The notes under the pieces: generated by a model | Databases searched by the model: none | Seen by the model: only the letters and a program-made list of their open reading frames with translations | What the model was told of the DNA's origin: nothing | NCBI RefSeq assembly: GCF_030272615.1 | Contig: NC_081413.1 | Coordinates: 558,781,945-558,845,944 of the forward strand | Direction: 5' to 3' | DNA length: 64,000 nt | From: Cryptomeria japonica | Taxonomy: Eukaryota; Streptophyta; Pinopsida; Cupressales; Cupressaceae | Position numbers and translations under genes: made by a program | Shown: one piece after another, positions 46,840 through 56,972 of the stretch | Position numbering within the stretch: the first letter of the stretch is position 1 | Layout of the letters: each line of letters begins with the position of its first letter

Positions 46840-49204
46840 AGAAATTGTAATATAGCTAGGTTACTTAGCTTTGATAATATTTTTTTGTTTTTTGTTGTGT
46901 ATTTTTATTCTCACTTAAATCCTCATTTTATCACTTGATTTGTTGTAATGATTCTCAATAATTTCTTGTGTCTAGGTAGAAACTATTGCAAAATGATAGT
47001 TCAAAGGAATGTGAGCTTCTTCTTATCCATGGGACTAGAAAATTTCATAATATTTTTCGTTAATATGTAGTTGAACTCTAAGACACCATTATTAAGTATG
47101 TATCACATACTTGTTTAGATGATTTTAGTTGGTAGAAACTCTTAAATCACCTAACCAAGCCTACACAAGGAAGATTACTTCAAACGCATATTTGGATATG
47201 CTTGATGTATTAAATTATCATGTGTACTAAACATTAAATAGTAACTCTTACTATCAATTTGAGAAATAGGTGTGTGAACATATAACACACATCTTCATCA
47301 TGAAATGTGTTCATTTTAATTTAAAATTTTGGTCGAAGTAATACAAAATCACTATTTGTATTGTCAATCCATAGTGTATATTCATTTGCAAAACAATAAG
47401 ATTGTGTCATACCTAGCTATAAGCAATTTCGAGTTGTATGACATATTGTTTGTAATTAGACACATCACTAATTCTCCAATGGCATGATATTTTTGATGAT
47501 TTTCTTGATCTACTACCCTTGTGAAGAGTATGATCACTTTCTAATACAAGATGTGTGAAAGACTATTGGTTTGTGGTTGGAAAAGCACTTGGATGATGCT
47601 CTCCCTCTTGCAATTGAAAATATCAAAGACTTGTTCATTCAAAAAAAAATTATATTTCACATAAATCATCTATTAGTGATATTTAAAAGTTGTATGTTAT
47701 TTCATCTTGATATGATGTTATATTATATAGCATACTATGTATAATGAAATGTGAATCAATAATTTGATTCTTTTGTAACGATGCAATTATTTATTCCCTG
47801 GGCTAAGCTTTCTTTAGATCATCTGACCTAGATTTTCCCTATAATAGGAACAAGTTGATTGTGTTACGTTGTCTTGTAAATCTTTTGAAATTGTTTATTT
47901 CCTCAAGGGTGAATTTGGTCATTTTTAAATCATCTAGCCTATTTTTTTCCTATAAGAAGAGCAAGTTAATTGTGTGCTCTTTAATTTTACTTTGTAACAA
48001 GTATTAATTGTTACAAGCACCTCTGCCCTTACATTCCAAGATAGTGTTATCATTACCATGATAAGTTGGGATATGTAATTTCTAGATCATCCTCTTCGTA
48101 TGGTGTTTCTACAGTCCAAATAAGCATCATTTGTCTATAACTAGTAGTTGTGGGCATCTCTTGTTGTCACGGTTCTGAGAAAGATTTTATTTCTTACGTA
48201 GTGTTGGATACAAGTGTCCCACCTTCATATTTGTTTTGGAGGGCGTGTCATTGTTGCCCTTCATCTATGCTGGATTTGGGCTCTTGACTAGCTGAGCTAT
48301 CTGATTACTAGCGGGCAGACACTCAATAAATGGCCATGCACATTACAGGTCCAACGATGGAAAGGGATATTTTGTCCAATCTAGATCCAAGATTATTATA
48401 TCTGGGAGTGGCTTATCCAAGTAAAGATTGACAGATCCAAGCATATTTCAGCACTCCAGGTTGCGATTTATCTGAGGTCGTGAATTATCCAATGGATAAA
48501 CCTATCTTTTGCAACACTTGCTCTTTTCAGTATTGACTTGGATAAAGAGGTAATTGAACCCTAATAGGTATTATGTCTAGGCGATCCTTAGTAGCATTGA
48601 TAGGCCAGGGTCTAATGTCGCACGAAAAGGTCAATTTTGTTGAGAAACCAGGGGTATCATCAATGTCTCCAATGTCCCCGTGGGTTTCCCATTTTCCTAG
48701 ATCCATGTTTTGGGAGTTCAATCTCATAAGACAATGGATCAAAGCTCTTACTTCTAACATCCAAAGGCATTGTTCCATTTCCTTGATTGTGAACCTGACT
48801 TTTCAAGGAGTGCTCAATTTGAGAAAGCTGATTTCTCCTTTGCTGAAAAGCTTGAGCAACTTATGGTCCTTTTGGCATGGTATTGCGGAATTCCTAAGTT
48901 TTGCACTGCTTGACTTGGCCTGCTCTAAGGCAATGGCATCCTTGAAAGATTATTGATGCTTGGAGGTTGTCACGCTGATTCGTTAAGAAAAAATCAGCGT
49001 ATCTGAGCTTTATGGAAGTCAAATATGGATGTAGGAAATTTAAGGATAAGAGTATGAAGGCCTGGATGCTCAGCAAACACAGTCATATTTTTTATAATCT
49101 TAAGTGGTCAAGATTCAAACAGAGTCATCCAAGAACCTTGCAAACTTCCACTTGCATCAAAAAAAATAAAAATGTTGCAGTTGTTACTAAAAATTCTGTC
49201 TAAA
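46840..49204. other. Unassigned stretch
   Basis: I see no recognisable gene. A plus-strand frame at 48573-48956 lies in less AT-biased sequence than its surroundings (48.2-49.1 kb), but overlaps an antisense frame of similar length and has no known motif. Confidence 0.35.
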
Positions 49205-49285
49205 CCATAAGAGAATAAATTCATCTCAATTATTTTTGTCTACACCATAAGAGAATAAATTCATCTCAATTTATTTCTCCCAACT
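49205..49285. repeat. Short tandem duplication, period 40 bp
   Basis: CCATAAGAGAATAAATTCAT occurs at 49205 and again 40 bp later, just downstream of the carrier gene's 3' end. Confidence 0.8.
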
Positions 49286-49439
49286 CCCCTTCGCCTTCAA
49301 ATTATATGGTAATATTGTACATAGTCGTCACATTAAAGGAAAATTTAACTTACCTTATAATGCTTCTTACAAAGTTATTTGTCAATAAATAATACATATG
49401 GCAAAACAGTATAATACATGCATATACTGTACAAATATT

Positions 49440-49445
49440 TTTATT
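49440..49445 (-). terminator. Candidate polyadenylation signal
   Basis: AATAAA on the minus strand lies about 50 nt beyond the stop codon of the carrier gene. Plants tolerate variants, so this is only a candidate. Confidence 0.4.
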
Positions 49446-49492
49446 GGGAAAAAAATCGCCTATTGTTAAAACTTCAAATCTTGTGTATCCAA

Positions 49493-52400
49493 TCACTTGA
49501 AGAACTTGAGTACATTTTCATAAACTAAAAAAGTAATTGAAGAAGCTGGAACATTCCTCAATAGATTTGGAACAATGCCTTTGTACAGTCCACGTATCCC
49601 TTCAAATCTACAACACGAAAACGGAAACATAAGCTGAGCGTCCCTGGGACCCTGTCCCTGTTATAATGCAATCACAATTTGGTTTTCCTATATAGATGCA
49701 TAAACTAATAGAAACTAGCATGAAATTGCAAACTAAAACTGCTGATAATATTCCCACATTCAGAAAATGAAGAGATTCTATTATCCTGGTTCAAATACTC
49801 ACCTCAATGTTTCCGTCAATGCATGATAACTGTCTCTATATTTTGGCACACCCTCAGAATTCGGTCGTTGCTGAATTAATCCATGGTTAAGATACGAGTT
49901 AGTCCCTCAATTCACTACCTCTTATCTTACAAATCATTATCCTAAGAAACCTTGAAAATGAGGAAACTCCGAAACGTAACACAACTGAAGAAATATTTAA
50001 GTGTGGATGCATAAAATCCTGAAGAAAGGAATTTATCGAGTAGCCCTGCCACAAATCTATGTTCCGCACTATATGAGAACATTAAGACATCATCAAAGAA
50101 CACTAAATTGCAGACAATCTCCCTAGTCTAAAAGGAGCCGACGCAAGCTTGCCTTGCGCCTCACAGATAAATAATTCTTTCAAAATATTAACAAGACCTT
50201 CCTCAACCATTCACTAGAGTAGAAAGCATCATAGATAAGCAAAGGCAATTGCATATCAAGAGTTTCCTTCTATATACTCTTGTAAATCAACCCACTATCA
50301 TGAAAGTACTGATAAATTCAGGATAATGGCACACCTGTACACGAGCTCGAATCACCTGAATCCAATAAAAGCAGTGTCGACGGTATTAATTGAAAGGTTG
50401 CACTGGAAGAAAAAGATTTAACCCAATACAAACAACTGATACTAAAATTTCCAGCTATTTGATCATAATGCAGTAGATATAATTTGAAACAAAAAACATA
50501 AAAAATGACGTGGCAAGAATTATTCCCAGTTAAGAATGGAATTCAAGTGATTTATTACCTACCATTCTATGATTAGATTTTAAAGAAATGCCAAGAAACA
50601 TGAAATGTGAACGAGAGAACACCTTTGGTTTTAAATAGATCTACTGTATTTCAGCGGCAGTACAATCTATTTTTCACCTTATGATGATAATCTAAGAAAC
50701 CAGTTCTATTATGCTAGCTGATAACATATTTATATGATGGCTTTAAATGTTGGTGTTGGAAATAAGCCACACCCGGACCGACGATGGACTGGTCCAAGAG
50801 GGGCCAGTAGCTCAGTGGTAGAGCACTCCAGCAGCGTATGGAAGGTCCTAGGTTCCAGTCCTAGCTGGTCCATGTCTCAACATGGTATCAGAGCCAGGTC
50901 CAGGCTAGGAGCCCCAAGCACACGAGAGGTGTGGCTTAAGGGGGGGTGTTGGTGTTGGAAATAAGCCACACCCGGACCAACGATGGACTGGTCCAAGAGG
51001 GGCCAGTAGCTCAGTGGTAGAGCACTCCAGCAGCGTATGGAAGGTCCTAGGTTCCAGTCCTAGCTGGTCCATGTCTCAACATTAAATGCATAAATTCACA
51101 CAGAAGACTAAGAAAATGACTGATATAGTTTTCGAAAGAGCTTAAGAAATACTTCCATATCTAAACAAAAGAATAAGCAACTGTCAAAGGATGTTGAATT
51201 ATAGAATATAGGTCCCCAAGATCACCTGATATGGATATGTTGATAAAGCAGCAAAAATCTTTGAAAAAGCTCCCATGGCAACATAGTCTGCGGAAGTCTG
51301 CATGAAAAAATTTGAATTTTCAATTTACTAAAGGAAACTTTACATTGGCTTTTGAATGCATGTATGAAAGAATCATTCTGGCAACGTAGTCTGCTTAAGT
51401 CTTCATGATAAAATTTAAATTTCCCATTTAGTAAAGAAAAAGAAAACCATACATTGGCTTTGAATGCATGGGTGAAAGAATCATTCTTTCTTAGAAGTAC
51501 ATAAACAAAACAAGAAACTCTTGAATAAAAAACTACGGGCTCAAAAACTTTGACAAGGACCCCTGCCATAAAAGTTACACATTAAATCCTGCCTATATGT
51601 CTAGATCTGGTATTTTTTTGTGGAACAAGCTAAAACGAGCTTTTCTTTCCTAGCATAGAACACTTAGGTTAAGCATGCTCAGTAACCAAGGTCCTATATA
51701 ATAACCACCATCATGCGGATTACGGACAGCTCTATTTAATCATGCTCTTTTAGAGCCATTATATTAAAAAATCATGTAATAAACACCATCTGTTTTTCTG
51801 ATACAGAAAAAGCAAATAGATAGATTAAAAATTTAAATAGTTACAATGGAGGAGTCAAGATTTAAAAACTGGAGATCCCTTAGAGTACTTCGCTCTGCTC
51901 ATTCAAAGAGGAGACACGTGAGATATTCAACTTAAGATTACAAATATATATGTAGTTCTGATAATAATAAATAGCCATACATGACAAATTTGATGTTGAG
52001 AATCTGAGATAAACCTAATTGCATATTGGAATATGACATAGGCCTAAAATATAAGAATTAATTAACATCAGATATATATATATATATATATATACAAATC
52101 CACCAAATCCTTGATGCTTTGAGTGAGATGAGAGCTCAGCTTGCTTTTAGGTGAAATTTCAATAATGTCACAATCTGATAAAGGAAATGGACAACACTAA
52201 TCCAGCTTTTTAACTTCTAAAAGTAATATGTTTTTATGTAAACTAATGAAATATAGAATTTTTAATGAGGTTTATGTTTGTATTTTTTAACATTAAAAAT
52301 TATTTGGAGATTTTTTTTTTAAATTAACCCTATAATTTAATTATTGGAAAAAAGTTCAGAAAATGAGGTTAAGGGGCCTCCATTTTTTTTTTGGTATTTA

Positions 52401-55400
52401 TATTTTTGTTCCTTAGTTTATTTTTCTCCATTCTGTTAACTTGAAGCATTAGAGCATATAGTAAATAAAAGAAGATTTTTTTTTATAATTAATGTTTAAA
52501 ATCAGATGTACATAAAATGCAAGAGTTTCAAGGAGCCTCTACATTGTGTTTGGATTGTTTATCAGAAAGAGAAAAAAATTATACTATCTTAACAAAGATT
52601 CTCTCCTCTAGTGCATCATATTTTACATAAATTTTTTAAAAATAGATTTTAGTATACTTTTTGATTTTCTAATCAGCCACATGTTTGACTGTAATGACTT
52701 ACTTGTGGTAAATGTAGAGATTACTAACAATAAATAAAATATAAGAAATCTTTTTTCTTTTCAAAATCTATGCTCTTGGATCTATCAAAGGAATTATTTT
52801 TCTTTTTGGAAAATAAAGGTCATGCAAGAAAATGTGGCAGAAAGATAGATTATTCAAAATGTTTGAAAAAACATAAGAAAATTGGTGACATGTAGCGATG
52901 GCTGAAACAGTTCCTATGCATAGCTGTAACTTTAAGTGTCCCAGCCAAAACTCCAGCCTCCATGTAGGCAACAAGGTGTTTTGGCCTGAAGTATTTCAGC
53001 TAGAAATAGTTCCTACCTAGAACACTTCCAGCTGAAATGCCTTCGTTTTCCTAAACTATGACACAACTTTGAACTTTCACACTATTAGACTATCTCAACA
53101 ACCCAATTCAAAGAGAGTAAGCAATTGATAGCCTATGTATGCTCATGATTTTCAATGATGATGATAAGCCTATAAATGCAGTTGTTCATTGATTCAATCC
53201 TCTCGTATTATTTTCTGACCAAATGAAGAACACATACCAAATTGGTTTCCATGAACAAATTGTGTGTTGTCATTCTTTGGAAATTTACTTTCGTGCACGA
53301 TAGATGGGGAGATTTAATGGAGAACTTAAAGCAAATTTGGATCAGTTTTCTTATGGGATTCCAGCTTTGAATGTTTCAACCTAATAGGACAGCTAGTGAC
53401 AGATTGTGTAGAAGAAGAGGAAGAGGATGGGGTAGACAAAAAAGTGTAAAATTAAAAATGGATGATGGAAAAAGAGGAAGTAGGAGGAGGAGCTAGAATA
53501 AGTTCCACGCATGGAAAAGAAGGGTTGAAAGGATAGTTCCTTGAAGTTTCATGACAAGGGGTGGGTGGATAGATTTCATGGACAGGGGACCAAGGGCCTA
53601 AGCTTGGGGACAACACAAAAGCAACGTAGTAGCTGGGGAGTAGCACATGCCACAAATACATATAGTACTTGAAAAATTAGTTATAAAAAGACGTGTAAGG
53701 AATAAGAGTACAAGAGTTGCAAATGAAACTTTGACATACTAAGTAAAGTTTAAACTATGGAAATGATTGCACTGAACATTAACAATGGTGTGTGAAGGTA
53801 TGGGGGAAAATATCCTACTAGGGATAAAAGGGCAATGCCCATCGTGGGAATCTAGGGGCAAAGCCCCTATTGGGGTCAACGGGTGGTGCCCCTCGTGGGG
53901 ATTTTGGGGCAAAGCCCCTATTGAGGTCAAGGGGTAGTGCCCCTCATGGAGATCGAGGGGAAAATCCCATATTGGGGTCAAGGCGTAGTGCCCCTTGTGG
54001 GGGTTTGGGGGCACAGCCCCTAATAGGATCAAGGAGCAGAACCCCTCACGAGATATGTGGGGAACACTCTTGGTGCATTCTCTATACTATAGCAATAAAA
54101 AAGTGGGGTAGAGGGACGAAGCCCCCAGCAAGTACAAATTAAGGCCTTCAAAACCACACAAACCTTTATGGTGAATGTCATTTTCACAATTTTTTCACTT
54201 ATTTTTTGCAACACCAAGGCCTTAATAATTTTGAAACTAAGGAGTGATTTGAAATGAAGCTTAGAATTGAGATGCCTATTTGGGTGGATACCATAGAACA
54301 TCAGGGTAAGGGTTTGTAGCACGCAAATCAAAAACATTTTTTGATTTTTAAAAAATACACTTTTTTTTATTTTTGTGCCATGGGGAATGCCTAGAAGTCC
54401 CTAGAATGGTTGGAAAACTTCTTGGAATCTTTTGGACATTGGCAAAACGTGTAAAGATGTCATGTGGGAGAATGTCTTTTTTTCTCATTCATTTCTTAAT
54501 CTCATTATCTTTACTAACATACTTGTATTGTTATTCAAAAGTATTAACATAAATGTTTTCCACCTATAACACATTGGGTTTTTTGCAGTCTGGATTTCTT
54601 GTTGGAGCTAGATCACTTTAGTTACATACAAAAACTGATGTCCTTTTCACTTGAAGATTTTGAGTTAGACTCTACTAAATCCCACAAGTGAGCTTCCTCC
54701 AAAAATACTGTTAAAGGATCATAGACTAGATGTGTTAATTTGTCCACTCTAATATTAGTTTTTTTTTAAGGTAATTAGTTACCTTCCAACTATTTACATT
54801 AACGAATCATCATAAAATATATTTACTAGATACAATTTGTATGTAAGAAATGTGAAAAAAGTCGTGACTATGAGTTAGGAGATGAGTTACTTAGGAAATA
54901 GAAGATGAAAGTATATAGTAATAATTTTTTATTATTTCCAGTTTTCAAGATGTATTAATGTGGAGATAGTTTGATATGTTAATGAAATATTTTTGCATAG
55001 GTTCTATGATTCTAACATATGGTATTACTGGTATAATAAACCATTGAGAGCTCTTGGGACATTTATTATTTCCTAGAGAAATGCATCTCAACTAAACCAA
55101 AAATCATGGACACTACGTCAACTGATCAACAAAAAATCAGAAGGCCTATCCCATGAGATGTTTCTGTCTTGAATGATCAAATAATGCTTTGTGACATGTT
55201 TCTAAAAGGCTTTCATTTATCCAAATTTCAGTCTCTCCAAAATGTCCCAATCCTTGACCTTGCAGCTTGAAACAGCAGCTGTGAAGAATTGTTAAAAACT
55301 CTTGAAATAAGGTTGATCTCCACTAAAAAGTTTAGCACATTTTAGCTTTCTCAGTGTACCATCATTGTGACTCTTGGTTCCAACGGTTCGTAGGAAGATA

Positions 55401-56191
55401 AATTGTCTCCTTGCCAATATTTTACCCAAAATGAGAAAAAGGCAAAGATTCCTTTTATGTAGTCTGTGACCTGTAGCCTGTGGCTATATGTGCTATGAGC
55501 TCTGCAAAGACAATAGGGTACTTGAATTTCTGAATGCAGAACAAAAAATTAAACTCGGAAAGACAAATATACCTGGTGCAAAATCTTTATCAGAGAGAGA
55601 AAACAGGATATTTGAATTATTTATGAAACCCTAAATCTTTTAGTAGTTAACATGGAAATGAGAAGTTGGGAAAAAAAATAATCCTGGAAAAATAAAAGAT
55701 TGGATACTATATTAAAAAGGGAAAAAATCTATTTCTGTTTTCCATATGACTTCTGCTATACTGGACAAATTATGTTCATTTCTCTTACGGTAAAATCATT
55801 GACATGAATACCACATTTTGGTTGCGTAAAACATGGACATGAGAGAAATACCAATCAGAGGCTCAGTTAATTTTCCTTCACAAATACAATTGATGATCTT
55901 TGAATACCAATCACCACATATATTTTATTGTTGTTGGTATCTTTAAGAATATAGCTATAGTTTATTTAAACAATTTACAATTAACATCATAATTGGGATT
56001 CCATCATAAGTATAACCTTGTAAAGTTTGTATATGTATATGACCAAAACTCTAAAGAGAGTATATTAATGTTAACATTACCAATACTTCATCTCCATGAA
56101 TATTTCCATCATTGCATTGCTTGTTTCTCGATTTAATTACAAACTTGCGAGCTTCCTCGTATGCTGTAAATTGGATAGCTCCATGGGAAAC
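49493..56191 (-). CDS. FOLT1: Mitochondrial-carrier-family transporter, folate carrier FOLT1-like, last five exons
   Basis: Exons in transcription order are 56081-56191, 51226-51297, 50335-50355, 49803-49870 and 49493-49607 (stop TGA at 49493-49495). All junctions are GT-AG and the 387 nt read through in one frame, 128 residues. The product begins [17 protein letters not shown], continues [28 protein letters not shown] (carrier signature with Q for the usual acid), EGIRGLYKG and ends [19 protein letters not shown]. From memory this closely resembles Arabidopsis FOLT1, which moves folate across the chloroplast or mitochondrial inner envelope. Roughly the first 60% of the protein must lie to the right, beyond an intron of at least 7.8 kb. 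The gene looks functional because splice sites and frame are intact. The closely related NAD/FAD carriers are the main alternative. Confidence 0.85.
50335..50355 (-). CDS. 21-nt microexon of the carrier gene
   Basis: It encodes exactly VIRARVQ, the core of the third carrier signature, flanked by ...ATTCAG and GTGTGCC. It is phase 0 at both ends, so skipping it would delete seven residues without a frameshift. Confidence 0.85.
50743..50747. repeat. Target-site duplication (left) of the TRIM
   Basis: TTAAA is repeated at 51082-51086. Confidence 0.8.
50748..50882 (+). repeat. 5' LTR of the TRIM
   Basis: This 135-bp LTR has TG...CA ends. The tRNA-like module fills 50801-50872, leaving 53 bp upstream and 10 bp downstream. 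Confidence 0.93.
50801..50872 (+). ncRNA. tRNA-like Pol III module in the 5' LTR
   Basis: It has a tRNA plan: 7-bp acceptor stem (GGGCCAG with CTGGTCC, one G-U), TA spacer, 4-bp D stem GCTC/GAGC, 5-bp T stem CTAGG/CCTAG with 7-nt loop TTCCAGT, and discriminator A. The A box TAGCTCAGTGG (50808-50818) is perfect and the B box GGTTCCAGTCC (50851-50861) has one change from GGTTCGANTCC. The anticodon stem is poor (CTCCA against ATGGA), and position 33 is C, so it is not a working tRNA. It is best read as a tRNA-derived internal promoter. Confidence 0.8.
50883..50899 (+). other. TRIM primer binding site
   Basis: TGGTATCAGAGCCAGGT directly follows the 5' LTR and is complementary over 17 nt to the 3' end of plant initiator tRNA-Met. 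Confidence 0.9.
50938..50946 (+). other. TRIM polypurine tract
   Basis: AAGGGGGGG directly precedes the 3' LTR. Confidence 0.85.
50947..51081 (+). repeat. 3' LTR of the TRIM
   Basis: It is identical to the 5' LTR except for one transition at 50979. Confidence 0.93.
51000..51071 (+). ncRNA. tRNA-like Pol III module in the 3' LTR
   Basis: It is identical to 50801-50872. Its A and B boxes are at 51007-51017 and 51050-51060. Confidence 0.8.
51082..51086. repeat. Target-site duplication (right) of the TRIM
   Basis: TTAAA matches 50743-50747. Confidence 0.8.
51278..51486. repeat. 102-bp tandem duplication overlapping an exon edge
   Basis: Units start at 51278 and 51380 (both GGCAAC-TAGTCTGC). 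Unit 1 includes the first 20 bp of the 72-nt exon plus its splice acceptor. Unit 2 carries a decayed copy of both, whose reading (ACT TAA) stops at once. Confidence 0.75.
51487..53829 (-). other. Carrier-gene intron sequence
   Basis: This is the bulk of the 4.8-kb intron 51298-56080. It is AT-rich. A (TA)n run lies at about 52072-52094. No transposon ends or exons were recognised. Confidence 0.6.
52072..52094. repeat. (TA)n microsatellite
   Basis: About 11 to 12 TA repeats lie in the carrier-gene intron. Confidence 0.95.
53830..54058. repeat. 51-bp minisatellite, 4.5 units
   Basis: Units start at 53830, 53881, 53932, 53983 and 54034, exactly 51 bp apart. Each holds the palindromic GGGGCAAAGCCCC and a GGGTAGTGCCCCTCGTGG-like block. 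The GC content is far above the surroundings. Because 51 is divisible by 3, both strands stay open (17-residue repeats), but I see no reason to call a gene. The following 54.10-54.23 kb is related to 59.53-59.64 kb. Confidence 0.88.
54059..56080 (-). other. Carrier-gene intron, distal part
   Basis: Repeat-derived sequence lies next to the minisatellite, then AT-rich DNA. No gene is seen. Confidence 0.5.
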
Positions 56192-56662
56192 CTAAACAGG
56201 AACAATATCAAAATTAAGTTTTCCAGAACAAATTCATTGAGCTAAAACAAGAATATGGAACTTGCCATGAACATGGATAGAATTAAGCACAAAATCAAAA
56301 TACATTAGCAATTGAACTTTTTCCACATCACAGGTCCTATATGTGAGTAGTATATAAGTTCAAATATCATCACATCTAAACTACCCAGGGAATATAAAGA
56401 GTAGGAAAGAAAAGAGAGCTTTTCAATGTTCAATCGTATTAATAAATATAATACATATCTTGATGCTCTATTGCACTAGTTTTCTGTATAGAATGCACTG
56501 ATTTAATATTCTGATCCAATAGTGAGTTTGAAAAGTTAGTAATATCAGCAATAGATTCCATACACATTATATGCATGCTATCATCTCTTACTCTTTTCCA
56601 TATATCGCAATTGTCCCAAAATGAATCTTTTGTACTAAGATAGAATGTAAGTCAAGTCTTAT

Positions 56663-56670
56663 GTCGAATA
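56663..56670. repeat. 8-bp target duplication of hAT-like copy A (left)
   Basis: GTCGAATA corresponds to ATCGAATA at 59909-59916, with one mismatch. Confidence 0.65.
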
Positions 56671-56972
56671 CAATGTTACAACACTTGGACTCACCTCAAA
56701 CTTGGCAAGTTGATTCCTGACTTGGACTCAAACTCGACAGGAAAAGACTCAGCAAAGACTCGACAAATTGAAGTAGCCATGAAATATAGAAATTTTTAAG
56801 GATTTTAAAACTTGTTTTATGCACCCTTTACTAAATAAACTTTAAAAACACAATGAACTGATCAAATAAATGCTACTTTAACCATATACACAAGTATACA
56901 TCGATCATATGAGTATAAAAACTAAAAGTAAAAATGAATTTTAATTTTTAGTTGAACAAAGCAACATTAATA

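Larger units (their letters stand above)
50748..51081 (+). mobile_element. 334-bp TRIM/SMART retrotransposon with a tRNA-like module in each LTR
   Basis: Two 135-bp LTRs (50748-50882 and 50947-51081) differ at one base, G at 50780 versus A at 50979. Each runs TGTTGGTG...CTCAACA. The 64-bp interior opens with TGGTATCAGAGCCAGGT, 17 bases complementary to the 3' end of plant initiator tRNA-Met, and closes with the purine tract AAGGGGGGG. A 5-bp duplication (TTAAA) flanks it. There is no coding capacity. Near-identical LTRs mean recent insertion. It sits in the 870-bp intron of the carrier gene, on the opposite strand. Each LTR holds a 72-nt tRNA-shaped sequence, comparable in concept to Cassandra TRIMs, which carry 5S rRNA. 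Confidence 0.93.

Noticed and set aside
48573-48956. Candidate gene of 127 residues
   Set aside because: No recognisable motif, an equally long antisense frame overlaps it, and no splice or promoter context was found. It is left unassigned.
50801-51071. Two functional tRNA genes
   Set aside because: The modules lie inside retrotransposon LTRs, the anticodon stem is mispaired, position 33 is not T, and no Pol III terminator follows. They are better read as tRNA-derived promoter modules.
50748-51081. Simple tandem duplication of a tRNA-like sequence
   Set aside because: A primer site directly after the first repeat, a purine tract directly before the second, TG...CA ends and a TTAAA target duplication together identify an LTR element.
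53830-54058. CRISPR array or coding repeat protein
   Set aside because: Units are contiguous with no unique spacers, the DNA is plant nuclear, and the open frames on both strands follow simply from a period divisible by three.
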